DNA from: Massariosphaeria phaeospora
Lineage: Eukaryota > Ascomycota > Dothideomycetes > Pleosporales
Assembly (NCBI GenBank): GCA_011032825.1
Contig: JAADJZ010000020.1
Span: 124,001 to 188,000 of the forward strand
Length of the DNA stretch: 64,000 bases
Direction of reading: 5' to 3'
Part shown: positions 19,948-31,967 of the stretch, piece by piece
Numbering within the stretch: position 1 is the stretch's first letter
How the letters are laid out: every line of letters begins with the position of its first letter
The notes under the pieces: generated by a model
The model's database searches: none
The model's input: only the letters and a program-made list of their open reading frames with translations
Told to the model about the DNA's origin: nothing
Made by a program: the position numbers and the translations under genes

Positions 19948-21586
19948 TCATGTAGATCGTGGTGATGTCGGATTTCGAATCTCAAATTTCTCAAGATTCA
20001 TAGTTGGATCTGACAAACGTCTTCCAGAGGGAATGGGCTCCGCCATAATCGGGTCCAGGGATTTCTCAGAAGGATGCGTTCTGCATTTCTCCAACGGCGT
20101 GATCGTCTCCTCGAATTTAATGCGACCCGCTTCGAGATCAGTGACACTATAGGTTGATTCGGAGTGCCCTAGTTTAGTTTTTGCAACATATTCGTCGTAA
20201 GACAGTCCGGCTTGTTTAGCAATAAGGCGCACATGGCGTGCTCGCCATACCCAGACACCTTGTGAGATGAAGATGCCAATTTCGAGCGTCATACTACGGG
20301 AGTTAGCAACGTGTGCGATAGAAGTAGCGGATACGTTTGGGATGAGAAATTGCCTACTTACCAAACGATGTACAACGAACCGCCGAGCCAATCGAACGTA
20401 TGCTGCGCAACTTTGATGTGTTAGTCATGAACGGCCAGTGAGAGCAGTATAGTAAGGAGGATTACCTAGCGCCATTAATGAAAAGAAAGCGCCAGCAAAA
20501 TCGACGGTCAAGAATGTGAAGTCTAGTATATGTCAGTCTGATATGATTATTGCAGGGCATGGTACACGAACCGATCCCAATGACCCGTCCGCTTCGTTTA
20601 GCTAACTCGAAGTACGGTGCAATGAGCCCAAGCGCTTGAATAACAGACGCACTGACTGCCATCATTATCATTGGCCATTCGACGCCCCGCTTGTACGGTC
20701 CCTACACAACTTGTAAGCGGATGATCCAAAGTTCGGTCCACAGCATGGTCCTCGTACTCTAAGGGTAAGGATGAGGATGGCTTCCGAAACCGCGAACGAA
20801 GCAGCGACCAGGAGGGTAGTCAGAGCAGCTGACCATGCTTTGTAGTGACTGGTTCCGATTAGGGATCATTTAGAGATTACTCGATAAGCACATCATACTT
20901 ATGGTAGTACAGAGTTTGACCCCAAGCGATTAGTGTAAGACCTCCAAAGCATTGTGGCTGTAATTGCAGGCTGATGTTGAAATTCTGCACGGGAATCAGT
21001 TTTGTTTAACTGCGTGGTTATGGAGGACACACCTGCACAATTGCATAAACTCCAAAAGGTACGGCGCCTTCGTTTCTTAGCGTTTGACGACAAAATGGTT
21101 GGCGGGAGTCATACAAACAGCCCATAACATCAGCATTGTGCCAGGGAGGCCATCTGTATTCTTTTGACGCCAGTTGCGCCATATCCGTCGCAATGTGAGC
21201 TGGGGTACGTATCTAGGGATGAGGTGGCCTACTGTGGAATGATCTGAAGCGTTGTTAGTGAGAAGCTGTACTTGCTGGGAGTTCTAGAGCTTACTTGAAT
21301 GCACCAACAACTAAGCAGAGCACTATTAGTCACTAGTCCATAAGCTTAGGACAATGTTGACGTACACTAATACAAGGTAAGTAATGTGGGTGCTGAATAA
21401 GAACGGAGATCTCACCAGTCCCGATCGTCTGTTATTACGGAGAAACATGTTAGATAGTCAACACGGTGCTGATTTCAGTAGTAGACTCACTCCAAGTATA
21501 TTAGCCGCCTGTTGTAGACATGTCAGTTTTCTGTAGCTCAAAGATTCACTGAAATTTACCGGTGGTATGGATGTCTGGGGTTCCAT
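19948..21586 (-). CDS. PQ-loop repeat membrane protein with micro-exons
   Basis: Fungal PQ-loop (MtN3/SWEET-like fold) membrane protein; relatives carry lysosomal/vacuolar amino acids, but the substrate is unknown here. Recovering the family sequence needs 14 exons: 21586-21560, 21508-21491, 21428-21416, 21366 alone, 21310-21295, 21243-21233, 21185-21115, 21067-21033, 20984-20899, 20848-20758, 20701-20572, 20522-20466, 20410-20362 and 20293-19948 (316 aa). This yields AANILGTIGTVCWCIQIIPQ, then IWRNWRQKNTDGLPGTM (first PQ loop), AVPFGVYAIVQ and LIAPYFELAKRSGRVIGI (second loop). The one-base exon at 21366 has a perfect acceptor before it and GTACGT after it. The junction 21232-21186 has no AG acceptor, so the gene could be damaged there or spliced differently. 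The other introns are GT-AG, 46-68 nt. The C-terminal 80 residues are hydrophilic. Confidence 0.85.
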
Positions 21587-24500
21587 AGTCTAACCGAGAA
21601 TATGTAGACGGAGGGTGTGGGATGACGGAAGTAGTGGTAAAGCTAAAGCAAAAAACAAAACAAAAGCAAATGGGATGAATGAAAGAAGAGGCGCCGTGGG
21701 AGTTTTGGCTTTAAGATGTGTTAGTACCTGCGCTCCGCTATGGCCATGGCATCGATGGGACACGGCATGGCCCACCGTTACAGAGCAGAAAGAAAGCCGG
21801 GAAGTCCAAACGTCTGCGGCGGCAGACACGGATGCTCTGAGTTCTAACCGATGCTTCCTTGGCCTCGGCCATGTCCCGTCCATAAGACGTGACTATTGTC
21901 TGATGACGAACTGGTCAAGCAGACATGATGCTAGCTCAAGCGCCGCACACGCGTGCGAAAGTCAAAGGCAGTGCCTGAGCGCACAGTAGAGCGCCCCACC
22001 TAGCGTCGGGGAAGGTCTACCCTGCATCCGTGACTTGAGGTGAACTCAATGAAAGCGTCGTCAAAGCTGCAAGTAGTGGGTGGCTGAGATAGCGAACAAG
22101 GGGGGCATTCACTATCAGCCGATTCTGCACTCCGATTGGCGAGGGTGGGGTATCTGTGCACAGGTCCTAATTCGGCCGACGAAGTCTCTGCCCTCCAACT
22201 CGATGTGCATTATTTCCTGGTTGGCAGGATTCGGGCCACGCGCGGCAGGCCTGACACGGGATTTTCTTTGCCACGAAAGCGAATAGGGTGTGCCGGCTGG
22301 CTGTTTGACGCTGTACTGTTCACGAGTTGCTCTTGCGTGGGCCTCAGTCCCTGGCCTTGAGTAATGCCGGCGCCCTCGGAAGAGGAAAGGATGATTGGCA
22401 CTCAATGAAAACCCTTGCAAAGCGTGCTTCCAACTCGGTCTCGCTCTTGCGCCGCAAGCGGTGCTCAGCGACGAAGTTTGAGGTGGCGTCAGTAATCGCC
22501 CCTCAACCAGCTCAACGGTACTTCAACAGTCAGCTCGCTGCGTAAACGACGACGCAGCTGATGTGTTGCAAGAGCTGGCCATCTGAAAACTCTTCACTTT
22601 GTCAATGCTCTCTGGCGTATCGTGGCGTGTAGAGTAGTAGGCTGCGTAAGACAAGTCGCATCACCTGGCATCCCAGAGCCATGCTGATGGGAGCGACTGA
22701 CCATGGGATCGACGCGTAGTATCGGGACTGCGGTTCGGCCTCTGGTGTGTAGGGTGCCCGCCCAGGCGACTGATGAGTGCTCCGTAGGAGGCTCTGTGGT
22801 TCCCCATCCGAGCGCCTAGCCCCTGGCGACCCGCATCTGATGGTCTGATGGCAGTTGACAGTTGATTGAGCATGGCTTCGCCCGGCAGTGACTACTGGTC
22901 CGCGGGGGACGGTTGTTGCGCGCTGGCGATCTGTACGACCGCTGTAGGCTTTTCGTGCAGAGTGGAGATGGCGCCGGAGCAGCAAGATCTAGAGCGTCTG
23001 AAGCGGCGCAGAGTTGTCGTGATGGAGACTAGAGGTCCACTCTTCTGCACCCCATGTGATAGGCAGAGGTACCTAGACTGGTAGCTGGCGTGGCTCTAGG
23101 ACGGGTCCCATTGTTAGAGTGGGCCAGGGCGACCTTAGTCAACTCGCACCATGTCTCCACCCCAGGTCAACCGCGCAAACCGCGACATGCATCACACAGC
23201 GTTGTTGAACGTCGGAGAAAAGAGGTCGGCGGGTCGAGGTGGTTGGAGTGTGGGGTCGAGCAGGGCGCCAACCATGCTGCACCTGGCCGCCCACTCCACA
23301 ATCCAACCAACGAACTTGCGTTCGCCCATGCTTCCACCACTGATATCGAGCTGGATGGCTCTCGGCATCGGTGCACTTGTCGTGGCTCATCTTCAACAAC
23401 CTGACAGACGGATTCTAGCGCCTCACATTCCTTCCCGCTGCATCAGCCCGCCGCCTTTGCCGACGCATTCGCCATATGCGAGAGCGTCCTGCGTCACACA
23501 TTGGGAGCAGGATTCATGTGGCGTTTGCAAGCAATCGAGCTAAGATGCTTCCAACTCCGCTGTTTTTTGGAGTGTACCTTGTTTGTGGCATATCTCTCCG
23601 CCTGCATCAGAGGAGGGCAGCTTTAGGAAGTGTCAGTGTCTTCGTACATGTCCTCTACGCATGTGTGCTCCACAGTCCGGGCTGGAACAAAGTGACCGTT
23701 TACTCATGAAATGCATGGCGTGATGCGCGAACACGCTTCATCACTGCCTTCGCCAATCGGGGAATTGTTCTCGGCCCTAGGTTTTGTGGTGGCTCTCTTT
23801 TCGGAAGGGGTGCGTCAACCTACAGCCCCCCCGGCTCGCAATGCAAACACATCGCATCCTTCACTTGCGATGGGATATGTTTTGTGCGAAGCATATCTCG
23901 CTATCTGCGGCTACCTCGCAAAGGATCCCAACCGTCAGCAACTCGGTTCCGTCGGTACAGGATTTCCGGAAGGCGTCGGCAAGCCGAGAGTGCATGTTGT
24001 CCCTGGATGAGCAAGCCAAGATGGACGTACGCACGCGTATGATTCGTGACAGAATCAATCAGCCTGTGGGTGCTCACCGATCCGGAAACTCGAGAGACGC
24101 CGGATCCTGCTCTGCATGGAGGGTTTTTCCGGCATGGAGCCGCCATCCCATCTGCAATAGTTCAACAATCAAACTGCTGCAGCGGACTGGCGCCGTATAT
24201 GGTTGATGAACGTTGTTCGTCAGGATCCGCAAACACAAGTCTCCGAAGACGTGCCCGATTATTCGACCCTCTTGAAAAGTAGCAAGTGTGGTGCATTCGT
24301 TTTCAGATAGTGACCCATCGATCTACTGGGTGGTTACTGGGCACCTCTCCCGTCTCCATGACGGTTGGGAAGCTCGATGATTTTTCTTCGAGGGTGGGCG
24401 ATTCAAAAACTGGCCAGAGAGGCCTCGATGCCCGGTCCACTCTTATCTCACGGAGTAAGTTAGGTCGCCTTGAGCTTCATTGGACTCCACCCATAGTGTG

Positions 24501-25806
24501 CGTTCAGAGGTAGACTACACCGGAACTGACTGAATTTGTCGCCGCTCTTTCCACCAGGCATCTGGAATCACCTCGCCCGTTCGTCACCCAAGAATATCAT
24601 GAACGTCGTGAATCAGGCGGGTATCACATATTGTTGTCGAACTTGAGCATCTTGCGGCGTGGCCAGCATGTTTGAGGTGCTGGGATTCAGGTATCATGAA
24701 CTTCTACGACACTGCGGCGTCACTCCTTCGAGGCCGAATGAAGGCCACGCACAGGGAGTCTTCACTCGACTCCACAACACTACGGACGTATCGCGTACCC
24801 GGACGACTTCCCGCATCGGTGAGGGCTTGCAGTCGCTGCATCGCGATGATCCTGTTGCCGTCATCATCGGTGAGGAGTTCCGTCCCTACTACCTGACGAC
24901 GTGCATGAGAGAAAAACATATCCGACACAGCCCCGCCAGTCATTATGAGCACGGCTTGTAGAGGCCGGGAGTTTTCCCTTGCTGCTGACCGCATGGAGTG
25001 TCAGGCGCTACCTAGGTACCCTTGATCTAGTTTGCACCGTGCGGAGGGACGAGTTCAGGGTCAGTAGTCGTTCCGAAGACGCGTGTGGTGCGCTGATAGA
25101 GGCCGACTTTACGTAGCTCGCGGTAGAGGAAGGAGCCGCCATACGTGGTAACGTGGTACGGAGACTCCCGACGCGGGCACACGCTTGGTTCTGTCCTAGA
25201 CCTCGGGAGTGAGGATGCAATCATTGCGCTACTGTAACAGTGTTTCGGTTAATGAGTTGGAGTGGTGTGGTGACGGGTAGCTTAGGTAGGATAGAGTGAG
25301 GGCGGTTGGGCTCCGGCGGATGGTCCCGAATACCTCATATCCGCCAGAGCATAATTGTGGCAACCTGTAAAAGCGCCTTCGACTCAATCCATTCTGCTAC
25401 CAACGGCGAAGGGCAAAGTGGGATTCATCGGCGACTAGGGTATTATCAGTCGACCAAAGTGCATTACTACTTCCTTAGATGGAATCCACAAAAAGGGGGA
25501 ATAAGTATCGAAGGCTAAGAAAACATATGAGAAGAGTACCACGTCGAGATGCCCAGACAAACATCAAATGTCTGTAGCACGATACTAACACCACCGACTA
25601 AGAAGAAAAGTAGGTGTCCCCGCCCGATCCGCCCCCATGCCCTGTGGTAGTTGTGGCAATTAATCCATTACCAACGCCCTCTGCGATCGGAAGTACTTGT
25701 TTCTTGGCTCCAAAGTTTTCATGCAAGCGCGCTACCCGAGAGCACTTTGGCAACATCATCGGCGATTGCGAGGTCCAAGACCGCCGTCCTGATGACAGGG
25801 GCACGT
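21587..25806. other. 4.2-kb gene-poor region
   Basis: Average-GC sequence with many short frames and no recognised domain. Two consecutive minus-strand ATG frames, 25224-25027 (65 aa, YGGSFLYRELRKVGLY) and 24994-24704 (96 aa, VVGTELLTDDDGNRIIAMQR), read more like coding sequence than their surroundings, but I cannot name them or join them by splice sites. No long repeats or AT-rich RIP signature are seen. The left end holds the PQ-loop promoter. Confidence 0.45.
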
Positions 25807-27330
25807 TTAAGCTTCCTCGACATCGTGATCCTGCTGCAATTGACTGCTCTGCTCTCTCTGCATCCGGGCCTCAATCTCTTTGAGCTGGGATTCGCGGGCG
25901 AGCAACTCCTGCCGTTTCTCATTGATCTCACGCTGTACCTTGACTTCAATCTCGCGCAATTTCTCCTCCTCACGGCGGAGTTGCTCTTCCTTCAGGCGGA
26001 CAGATTGGCTGGCGAGATCTTCGGGGTTCATGGACGAGTCCCTGCGCATGGGTCAGTTAGGTTACATGTGGCGATTGCCTAGGAGAAACGTACGGTGCAG
26101 CACCGCCTTCGACAGTCTTGCTAAGCTTCTCGGTACGGTAGTTCTCGTATAGGAAATCATGCGTTATCTCCTTCAGGTCGGCAAGATGGCTGTGGAGAAG
26201 GGCGCTTCGTACGGCCAAGAAGTCTGAATGGCGGGGGTTGTCCACCTCGACGATACCCCAGGGGTATTGCCGGGCGCGCACCCGTCGGCCGTTGACCTCG
26301 ACTACTTCCTCAGATCCCACAATGGCGAAAGGCATCAAACCACGGAGCTCGGCATTTTCCTCGACTGTGTCTTCGTCGTCCTCTTCAATGTCGTAGGGAA
26401 AATTGTATACGGGGATGCGGTAGTGCTCAATATCCTCCATGACAAGTTTCTTCGACTCGGCCAGCTCCGCAGGGGTGAGCGAGTCAGCCTTGCCAATGAC
26501 GGGGATAACGTTGACACGTGGTGATAGGCGCTTCATAAGCTCGATATCGAGTTCGCGGAGGCTAGCGGATGTTAGACTGATTCCCTGCGCAACGCGAGTA
26601 GGACTGACCCGTGGCCCGTTGGTGTGATGAAGTAGAGGAGGACGTGGATACGATTGTCTCGGAAGCGCGGGTTACGCTTGATACGCGACTCCTCGGCAAG
26701 AATATCATCGTACTGCCTCTCCAGGTAACCGACGATCTCTGAGAAACTGCGACGTGGTAAGCCCATGTTGTCCCACGCTCCAATGTGCCTGCCTACCTGG
26801 CCTCGTTGTCAATCTGGTCGCCGAACCCGGGCGTGTCAACAATAGTGAGCGAGATACGGGTACCTTCTTCGTCGAGTTCTAATTCTGACACAATTCGAAT
26901 CAGCAATGCATTCTTCGTTTCTCATTGAGACGGAGCGTGGTGCTGGGGTCCACTTACCAACCGTGATGGGCTGGATCTTCACGGCCTCCTCGACGTGTGC
27001 GGTAGTCGGGTCATCAGAGTCCTTGTGCTGGAGAACCTTCTTGCCGCAGAGTGTGTTCACGAACGTGGTTCGGCCTAGTAGAGCGACGGTCAGTTTGAAG
27101 CTCGGCGGAGAAGTCGTCGCGGGCACCTACCTGTGCCTGAGGCGCCGCAGACCATCAGGCAAAACTGGATTCCCTTCTTGACATTCTTCTTCCTGCGGGT
27201 CTTGAGCATCTGGTAGAATGTTAGCGCGCGCCCAGTGAGCTGTCGCCGGCGTGGCAGACGTGGACAGGCGAGGCGTCGAGTGGTGCTGGTGGAAGGGGAA
27301 GGGTGTCGTGGAGAAGCGTACAGAAGACAT
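25807..27330 (-). CDS. aspA: Septin, Cdc11/AspA type
   Basis: GTP-binding-fold cytoskeletal protein of septin filaments at septa, hyphal tips and infection structures. Core exons are 27209-27131, 27074-26958, 26884-26797, 26746-26609, 26561-26094 and 26041-25807 (374 aa from the ATG at 27209). A first mini-exon 27330-27322 (Met-Ser-Ser) joined by a GT-AG intron of 112 nt would add three residues. Landmarks are the G1 loop GASGTGRTTFVN, the DTPGFGDQIDNEA switch, the septin-unique element, AKAD-like VIGKADSLTPAELAESKK, and a charged C-terminal coiled coil (EEQLRREEEKLREIEVKVQ). Arg replaces the P-loop Lys (residue 28), as in Cdc11 septins, so GTP hydrolysis is not expected. Confidence 0.95.
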
Positions 27331-28336
27331 GGTTGGCTTTGAGCGGATGGATGGGTACGGGCTCGCTGAAGAGGTGGCTGTGGGGGAGGCGGGAGCGGAC
27401 ACGAAGATGAATTGACGCGCTCGTGAGTTGGACAGTTGTGGTTGCGGGTAGTGTTGAGATGTCGTCGATGAAATTTAGGACGTTGGCAACAGCAGCTGCG
27501 CGATGCAAAGGGGCTCGCTAACGGCTGCCACCCCGGCCGCTGCTCCCAATCTCGGCCGCGGCCACCTGGCGCGCTTTCGACGCTGCTGTGCGACACCTGG
27601 CCGGCACGCTGTACGGAGCACTGTGCAGACAGCCAGCTGGTCGACATTTTCATCAGCGTTATTGATGGCCGAGCAGGCCAATCCGTGTGGTGCCCGTCAG
27701 TTTCTGCACCGTGTTTCAATTGGCGGACGCGAACATGGAAACCGCCAAGGCCAGCACTTCCCGAACGGGAGGAGCGATTGGGAGCAGGCGACTACCCGAA
27801 TCCCTCCAGGCGGCGATATGGGGCCATTGTTGTCGTTGTTTTGTTCAGTTGCTACGCTCGACCCCCTTGCAAGGCGAGCTCGATGCTACGGCTCCGTTCC
27901 AGCCACGTCCTCTGCTACTACTCCCGATTTACCAATGCCAAACCAGGATCCAGTATCGCGATGCGGGAAGCTCCCACTCTGCCCCGCTAAACCGACTAGG
28001 CCTAAACAAGCTTAGCCCACGGAAGCTTGGGCGCATCATGTCGCTGGCGGGGGCCTGTGGACTCACGCCTCACACGCTTCCATTGCACACTCGAACGCAG
28101 CGTCGGCTGTGAATTTATTGCTTTATTGCTACACTGGTACTGAGTGCCGCTCATCGTTGAGCTATGGAGGTAGAATGACGCATCCCTCCGCGACTACGTC
28201 CGCGCCTTTCGGCCTGGCCACCGCAAAACACGTCCTCCCCCACTGCACACCCTTGTCCCGCAGTTGACGTCTGCTAACCTCTCAGAACGAACCGCCCCTG
28301 CTTGGTGGACCTTTCACGGTTATCCAGCACCCAGAC
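27331..28336. promoter_or_regulatory. Divergent promoter region, septin / PROPPIN
   Basis: About 1 kb between two head-to-head genes. It includes a GC-rich segment around 27510-27620 and short frames without domain signals. No clear TATA box was seen. Septin 5' leader exons may lie here. Confidence 0.45.
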
Positions 28337-29613
28337 ATGAACACGCGGCCGATTCTGGATTCGTCGGCTGGGCCTCATGCCCTGTCTGCCTCTTTCAACG
28401 CCGACAGTACGTGCTTCTCGGTAGCAGTCGAATCGGGCTTCCGCGGTAGGCATTGCGATACTAGGTCTTCGAACTACGACTGAACGCTACAGTGTTCGAC
28501 TCGGTTTCTGGCCACCTCAAGCTTGCGCGAGGTACAGTATCCCTCTCAACTCGCATACCTTGATGTTAACGGAAGGTAGAGGTCGGTGGCGGCATCGGCT
28601 ACGTAGAATTGCTCGAGACTACCAAGTACATCGCTCTGGTCGGGGGAGGGAAGTCGCCCAAGTTTCCACAAAACAAGGTGTGCCCCAAGGACTCCGACTG
28701 GGTAGTCATCCATGCTGAACGATACAAGGTCCAGATATGGAACGACGAGGCCGAGCGTGTCGCTACAAGCATCGAGTTCAAGGCCCCGGTTCAGCGCGTA
28801 CGCATCTCCACAACACACCTCGTCGTCGCATTACTGAACAGGGTGGGGGTATACAAAATGAGAATGCCACCGGACAAGATCGCCGACTTCGAGACGGTCA
28901 AGAACCCGTATGGTCTATGTGCCATGAGCAAAGGTGTCGTAGCATTTCCGGGCAGGACGCTTGGCCAGGTCAAGCTCTTTGATTTTGCGAGCGGCAACGT
29001 TAGTATCATACCTGCACACGAAACTCCACTACGAGCCCTGGCCTTGACTGCCAAAGGGGACATGGTCGCCACGGCCAGCGAGCAAGGCACTTTGATCCGT
29101 CTGTGGTCGTTCCCAAGCTGCACCAAGCTAGCAGAGTTCCGTCGTGGAGTAGACCCATCCGTCATCTTCTCTTTAGCCTTCTCACCACTCGGGTCAATGG
29201 TGGCAGTAACGTCAGACAAGGCAACGTTACACATCTTCAATCTTCCCTCGGGCACCGCAGGCCAGACCCCCGAAGCCGAGGAGAAGACGCACAAATGGGG
29301 CCTCTTGTCCAAGCTTCCTCTGCTACCCCGGCACTTCTCTGATACCTACTCGTCCGCGACGACAAAGATCGAACTCGGCGAGGAGCCAGAGGGCCGGGGA
29401 CCCCACTCCAAGTCTGCCACCTTCAACGCGGGAATCCCAGGAGTACCCGGCGGCAAACCTACACAAGGTCTGATCGGCTGGCTGGACGATGAAACGCTCA
29501 TTGTCATCAGCGCGGGTCAGGACGCGCCGTGGGAGAAGTTCAAGGTTGCTGTTGACGACACCGGAAAGAGAGTCCTCACAAGGGAGGGATGGAAAAAGTA
29601 CCTTGAGTCGTGA
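28337..29613 (+). CDS. hsv2: PROPPIN WD-repeat protein, Hsv2/Atg18 family
   Basis: Seven-bladed beta-propeller that binds PtdIns3P and PtdIns(3,5)P2 on endosome, vacuole and autophagic membranes. Three exons, 28337-28445, 28493-28531 and 28580-29613, give 393 aa. The N-terminal SFNADSTCFSVAVESGFRVF and GGGIGYVELLETTKYIALVG are family signatures. The phosphoinositide-binding FRRG motif is at about residues 236-239 (KLAEFRRGVDPS). The short loop between blades and the modest length favour the Hsv2/WIPI3-4 branch over Atg18 itself. The 39-nt middle exon is needed to restore VFDSVSGHLKLAREVGGG. Two GT-AG introns are 47 and 48 nt. The ATG at 28337 is the first that fits the family head. Confidence 0.93.
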
Positions 29614-30197
29614 TCTTACTCACCTTTCTTGCTCTATCGCCTCATTTCCACTACGCACGGAGTTTTTGGATACGGGAAGGGACATAGCATGGTTTGGGTT
29701 ATGGATTGCTTAGGATGCATGCACTTGGAGTTAAAGGTTCGTGCAACAATTGCTCTACTCTGTGACGAATTAACTCCAAAGGTATACCACACCTAGACTC
29801 AGATGACGTTTTGTTAAAGAACATAGCTTTGATTCTTGTTTCCTGCGTACATAACCTTAGAGCGTAGTTTCGGGCAGTGTGCCCATTAGTCACGGCTTCA
29901 GTTTGAAACCTGCTATCAGGTTGATACACATACATAATGGATTCGCATCTCCGATGAATATCACGTCTCGGACAAGATAAATAGCATTCACAGTAGCCTA
30001 TACTATGCCGGCAGTGGAGGGTATAAAACCATGCAGATTCGCAAAACGCGCACAAAACACCAACAAAACCCCCACCTAGTCCTTGCGGTACTGTACATTT
30101 CAACGGTACTATAGAAAGTATCCCCTGCCGCTCCTTCATTGCGCTGCGTCATCTTTCCTTCTGTAGCTAGTACATGGTAAACGTCAGCACTAACCAT
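29614..30197. other. Convergent 3' flank
   Basis: About 580 bp between the 3' ends of the PROPPIN and dynein genes, AT-leaning, with no convincing frame. It is probably two 3' UTRs. Confidence 0.55.
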
Positions 30198-31967
30198 TCA
30201 CCTCGGGCCGTTGCTCGCCGGGTTTCCGGTCTTGGTGATGAGGCCGGAGAAGAACGACATCAGTTTGTCGTTGTCCATCTTGGGGTCTTGGTCGTTTGCC
30301 GGGGGGCTCGAGGGGGAGTCGGGTTCGGATGTGCGGTTGGCCTCTCGGTCCTGCGTTGCGTTAGTTATCTCTGTGGAATTTCCACGTAGCATCTAGGTAG
30401 CTTACTTGTAGCCTCTTGACCATCTCGTCGGCGTTGACCTGGATACCGCCCATGTTGAACTGCACAGGGCCAATGTGCTCTTCTACAACACCTGAGGCGT
30501 CATCTGCCCACGTCCTGTACGCCGGGTCGTCTTTCTTGCGCGCGGCTTTGACTTTGGCCTCGTTGTCGTCTTCGCGCCGGAGGACGTCCAGGAGGCCGAG
30601 TTGCTCGGTGAGGAACTTTTGGGCGTCTTTGCTGGACACTTCGATGCCGTTTGTTTGTTTCGAGTTTAGAGTGGTGAGTGGGTAGTCGGTTTCAGGGTTG
30701 CGAATTGTTTCTTCGTAGATGGAGGTTGCTGAGCGTGCTTCTTCTGATTCCATTGGCGATTGTTCAGGACCACCGTTCTCTGCAGGAGTTTCGGAAGGCG
30801 CCTGTCCGTTGGTGACGGGTTTCATGTGGCTTGGAATGTCAATGTCGACAGCCCAGTTGTTGCTTACGCCCTCGACATCAAAGCCCTCTCTCAATATCCG
30901 GATCTTGGCCCAAGAATCCCAGTTTGGCGGTACTAGCACTCGGTCACGATCCGTTACGTTGTGTTTGAGTTGCTTCTGTTTGAGTAACGATTTGATGCCC
31001 AGCGTCGAGTGGATCAGAGTCTGGAGGGATCCAGGGGCGGATGGCATAGTGTAGACCAAACTCGCGCCGTGTTTGAGCAATATAGTTCGGAGGTATTGTA
31101 GAACAAAATCGAATTCGTCCTCCTTCCAGCCACGTTCTTTTTCTAGAGCTTCGATCTTATCGGCATTCTGGCAGACGACGCAGAGCGGAATGCCCAGCGG
31201 TTCGTCCCATTCTCCACGTCCCATGGGTATTTTTACATGGTCAATCCCACTGTTTCCTGAGGCTTCAGAGCCACCGCCACCGCCACCGCCACCCCGGCCT
31301 TTGTCCTGCAAAGTGGAGATGTTGTCTTCCAGCACTTCCTTCGATGCGTCGTCCAGCGAGAGGATCAACGACCGCAGAACACGGATCCAGTCACGCAGCT
31401 GCCGTATCCAGAGCCACGGATGATTCCAATCAAGGAGGATCACCACTAGCATGTGTGGCAGCGTGCGTGGGTTGAGGTAGGGTTTGATCAAGGGCGTGAA
31501 GGACGGCGAGGGATGTGCGAGTAGGTAGAGGGAGAGGCGGGCGAGTGTGTCTAGTCTGGTTATCTCTACTGTTGCTGTTACAGAGGACTGGAGGCGACGC
31601 TACCCTCGTGATCGGTGTCGAGCACGTCCTGGTACGTGTACCCGAGCGCAAACTGGTTCGCGACTGGCGGCTTCCTTCCGCGGTCTGGCGGTCTCCGGTT
31701 GCTTGCCGGATCGGTCGAGACCGACTCCAGAAACTCTCTCTGTGACTCCGGCGTGCCTCCTAAGTCGCCCGTTAGTGCTCAACTCGGCGTTCACTTTGAC
31801 CGCATATGCGCACCTAGTATGAGTAGACTCTTCTCCGGCAGCCTTTTCCCGCTCGAGAAGTTGTCCAGCATAGGCTTCCATATTTCCTCTTTTTCCTTGT
31901 CCCTACTACCGGGCCTGTCCCCAGCCGTTCGCCCAGGGAAGTTGGAGGTTCGACGTGCGCTCGTCAT
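30198..31967 (-). CDS. Cytoplasmic dynein 1 light intermediate chain
   Basis: Accessory chain of cytoplasmic dynein that binds the heavy-chain tail and cargo adaptors. Four exons, 31967-31814, 31759-31604, 31550-30406 and 30350-30198, give 535 aa. The head KSLLILGGTPESQREFLESV is the fungal form of the nucleotide-binding loop and lacks the P-loop lysine. Further blocks are ALGYTYQDVLDTDHEDTLAR, VVILLDWNHPWLWIRQLRDW, IPLCVVCQNADKIEALEKE and FVLQYLRTILLKHGASLVYT. The central region has a run of eight glycines encoded by a GGT/GGC repeat (31271-31293). The C-terminus is a disordered acidic/Pro-rich tail ending in a short helix, MDNDKLMSFFSGLI, which resembles the adaptor-binding helix of light intermediate chains. 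The start ATG is at 31967; the open frame continues upstream only from a TTG. Confidence 0.93.
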
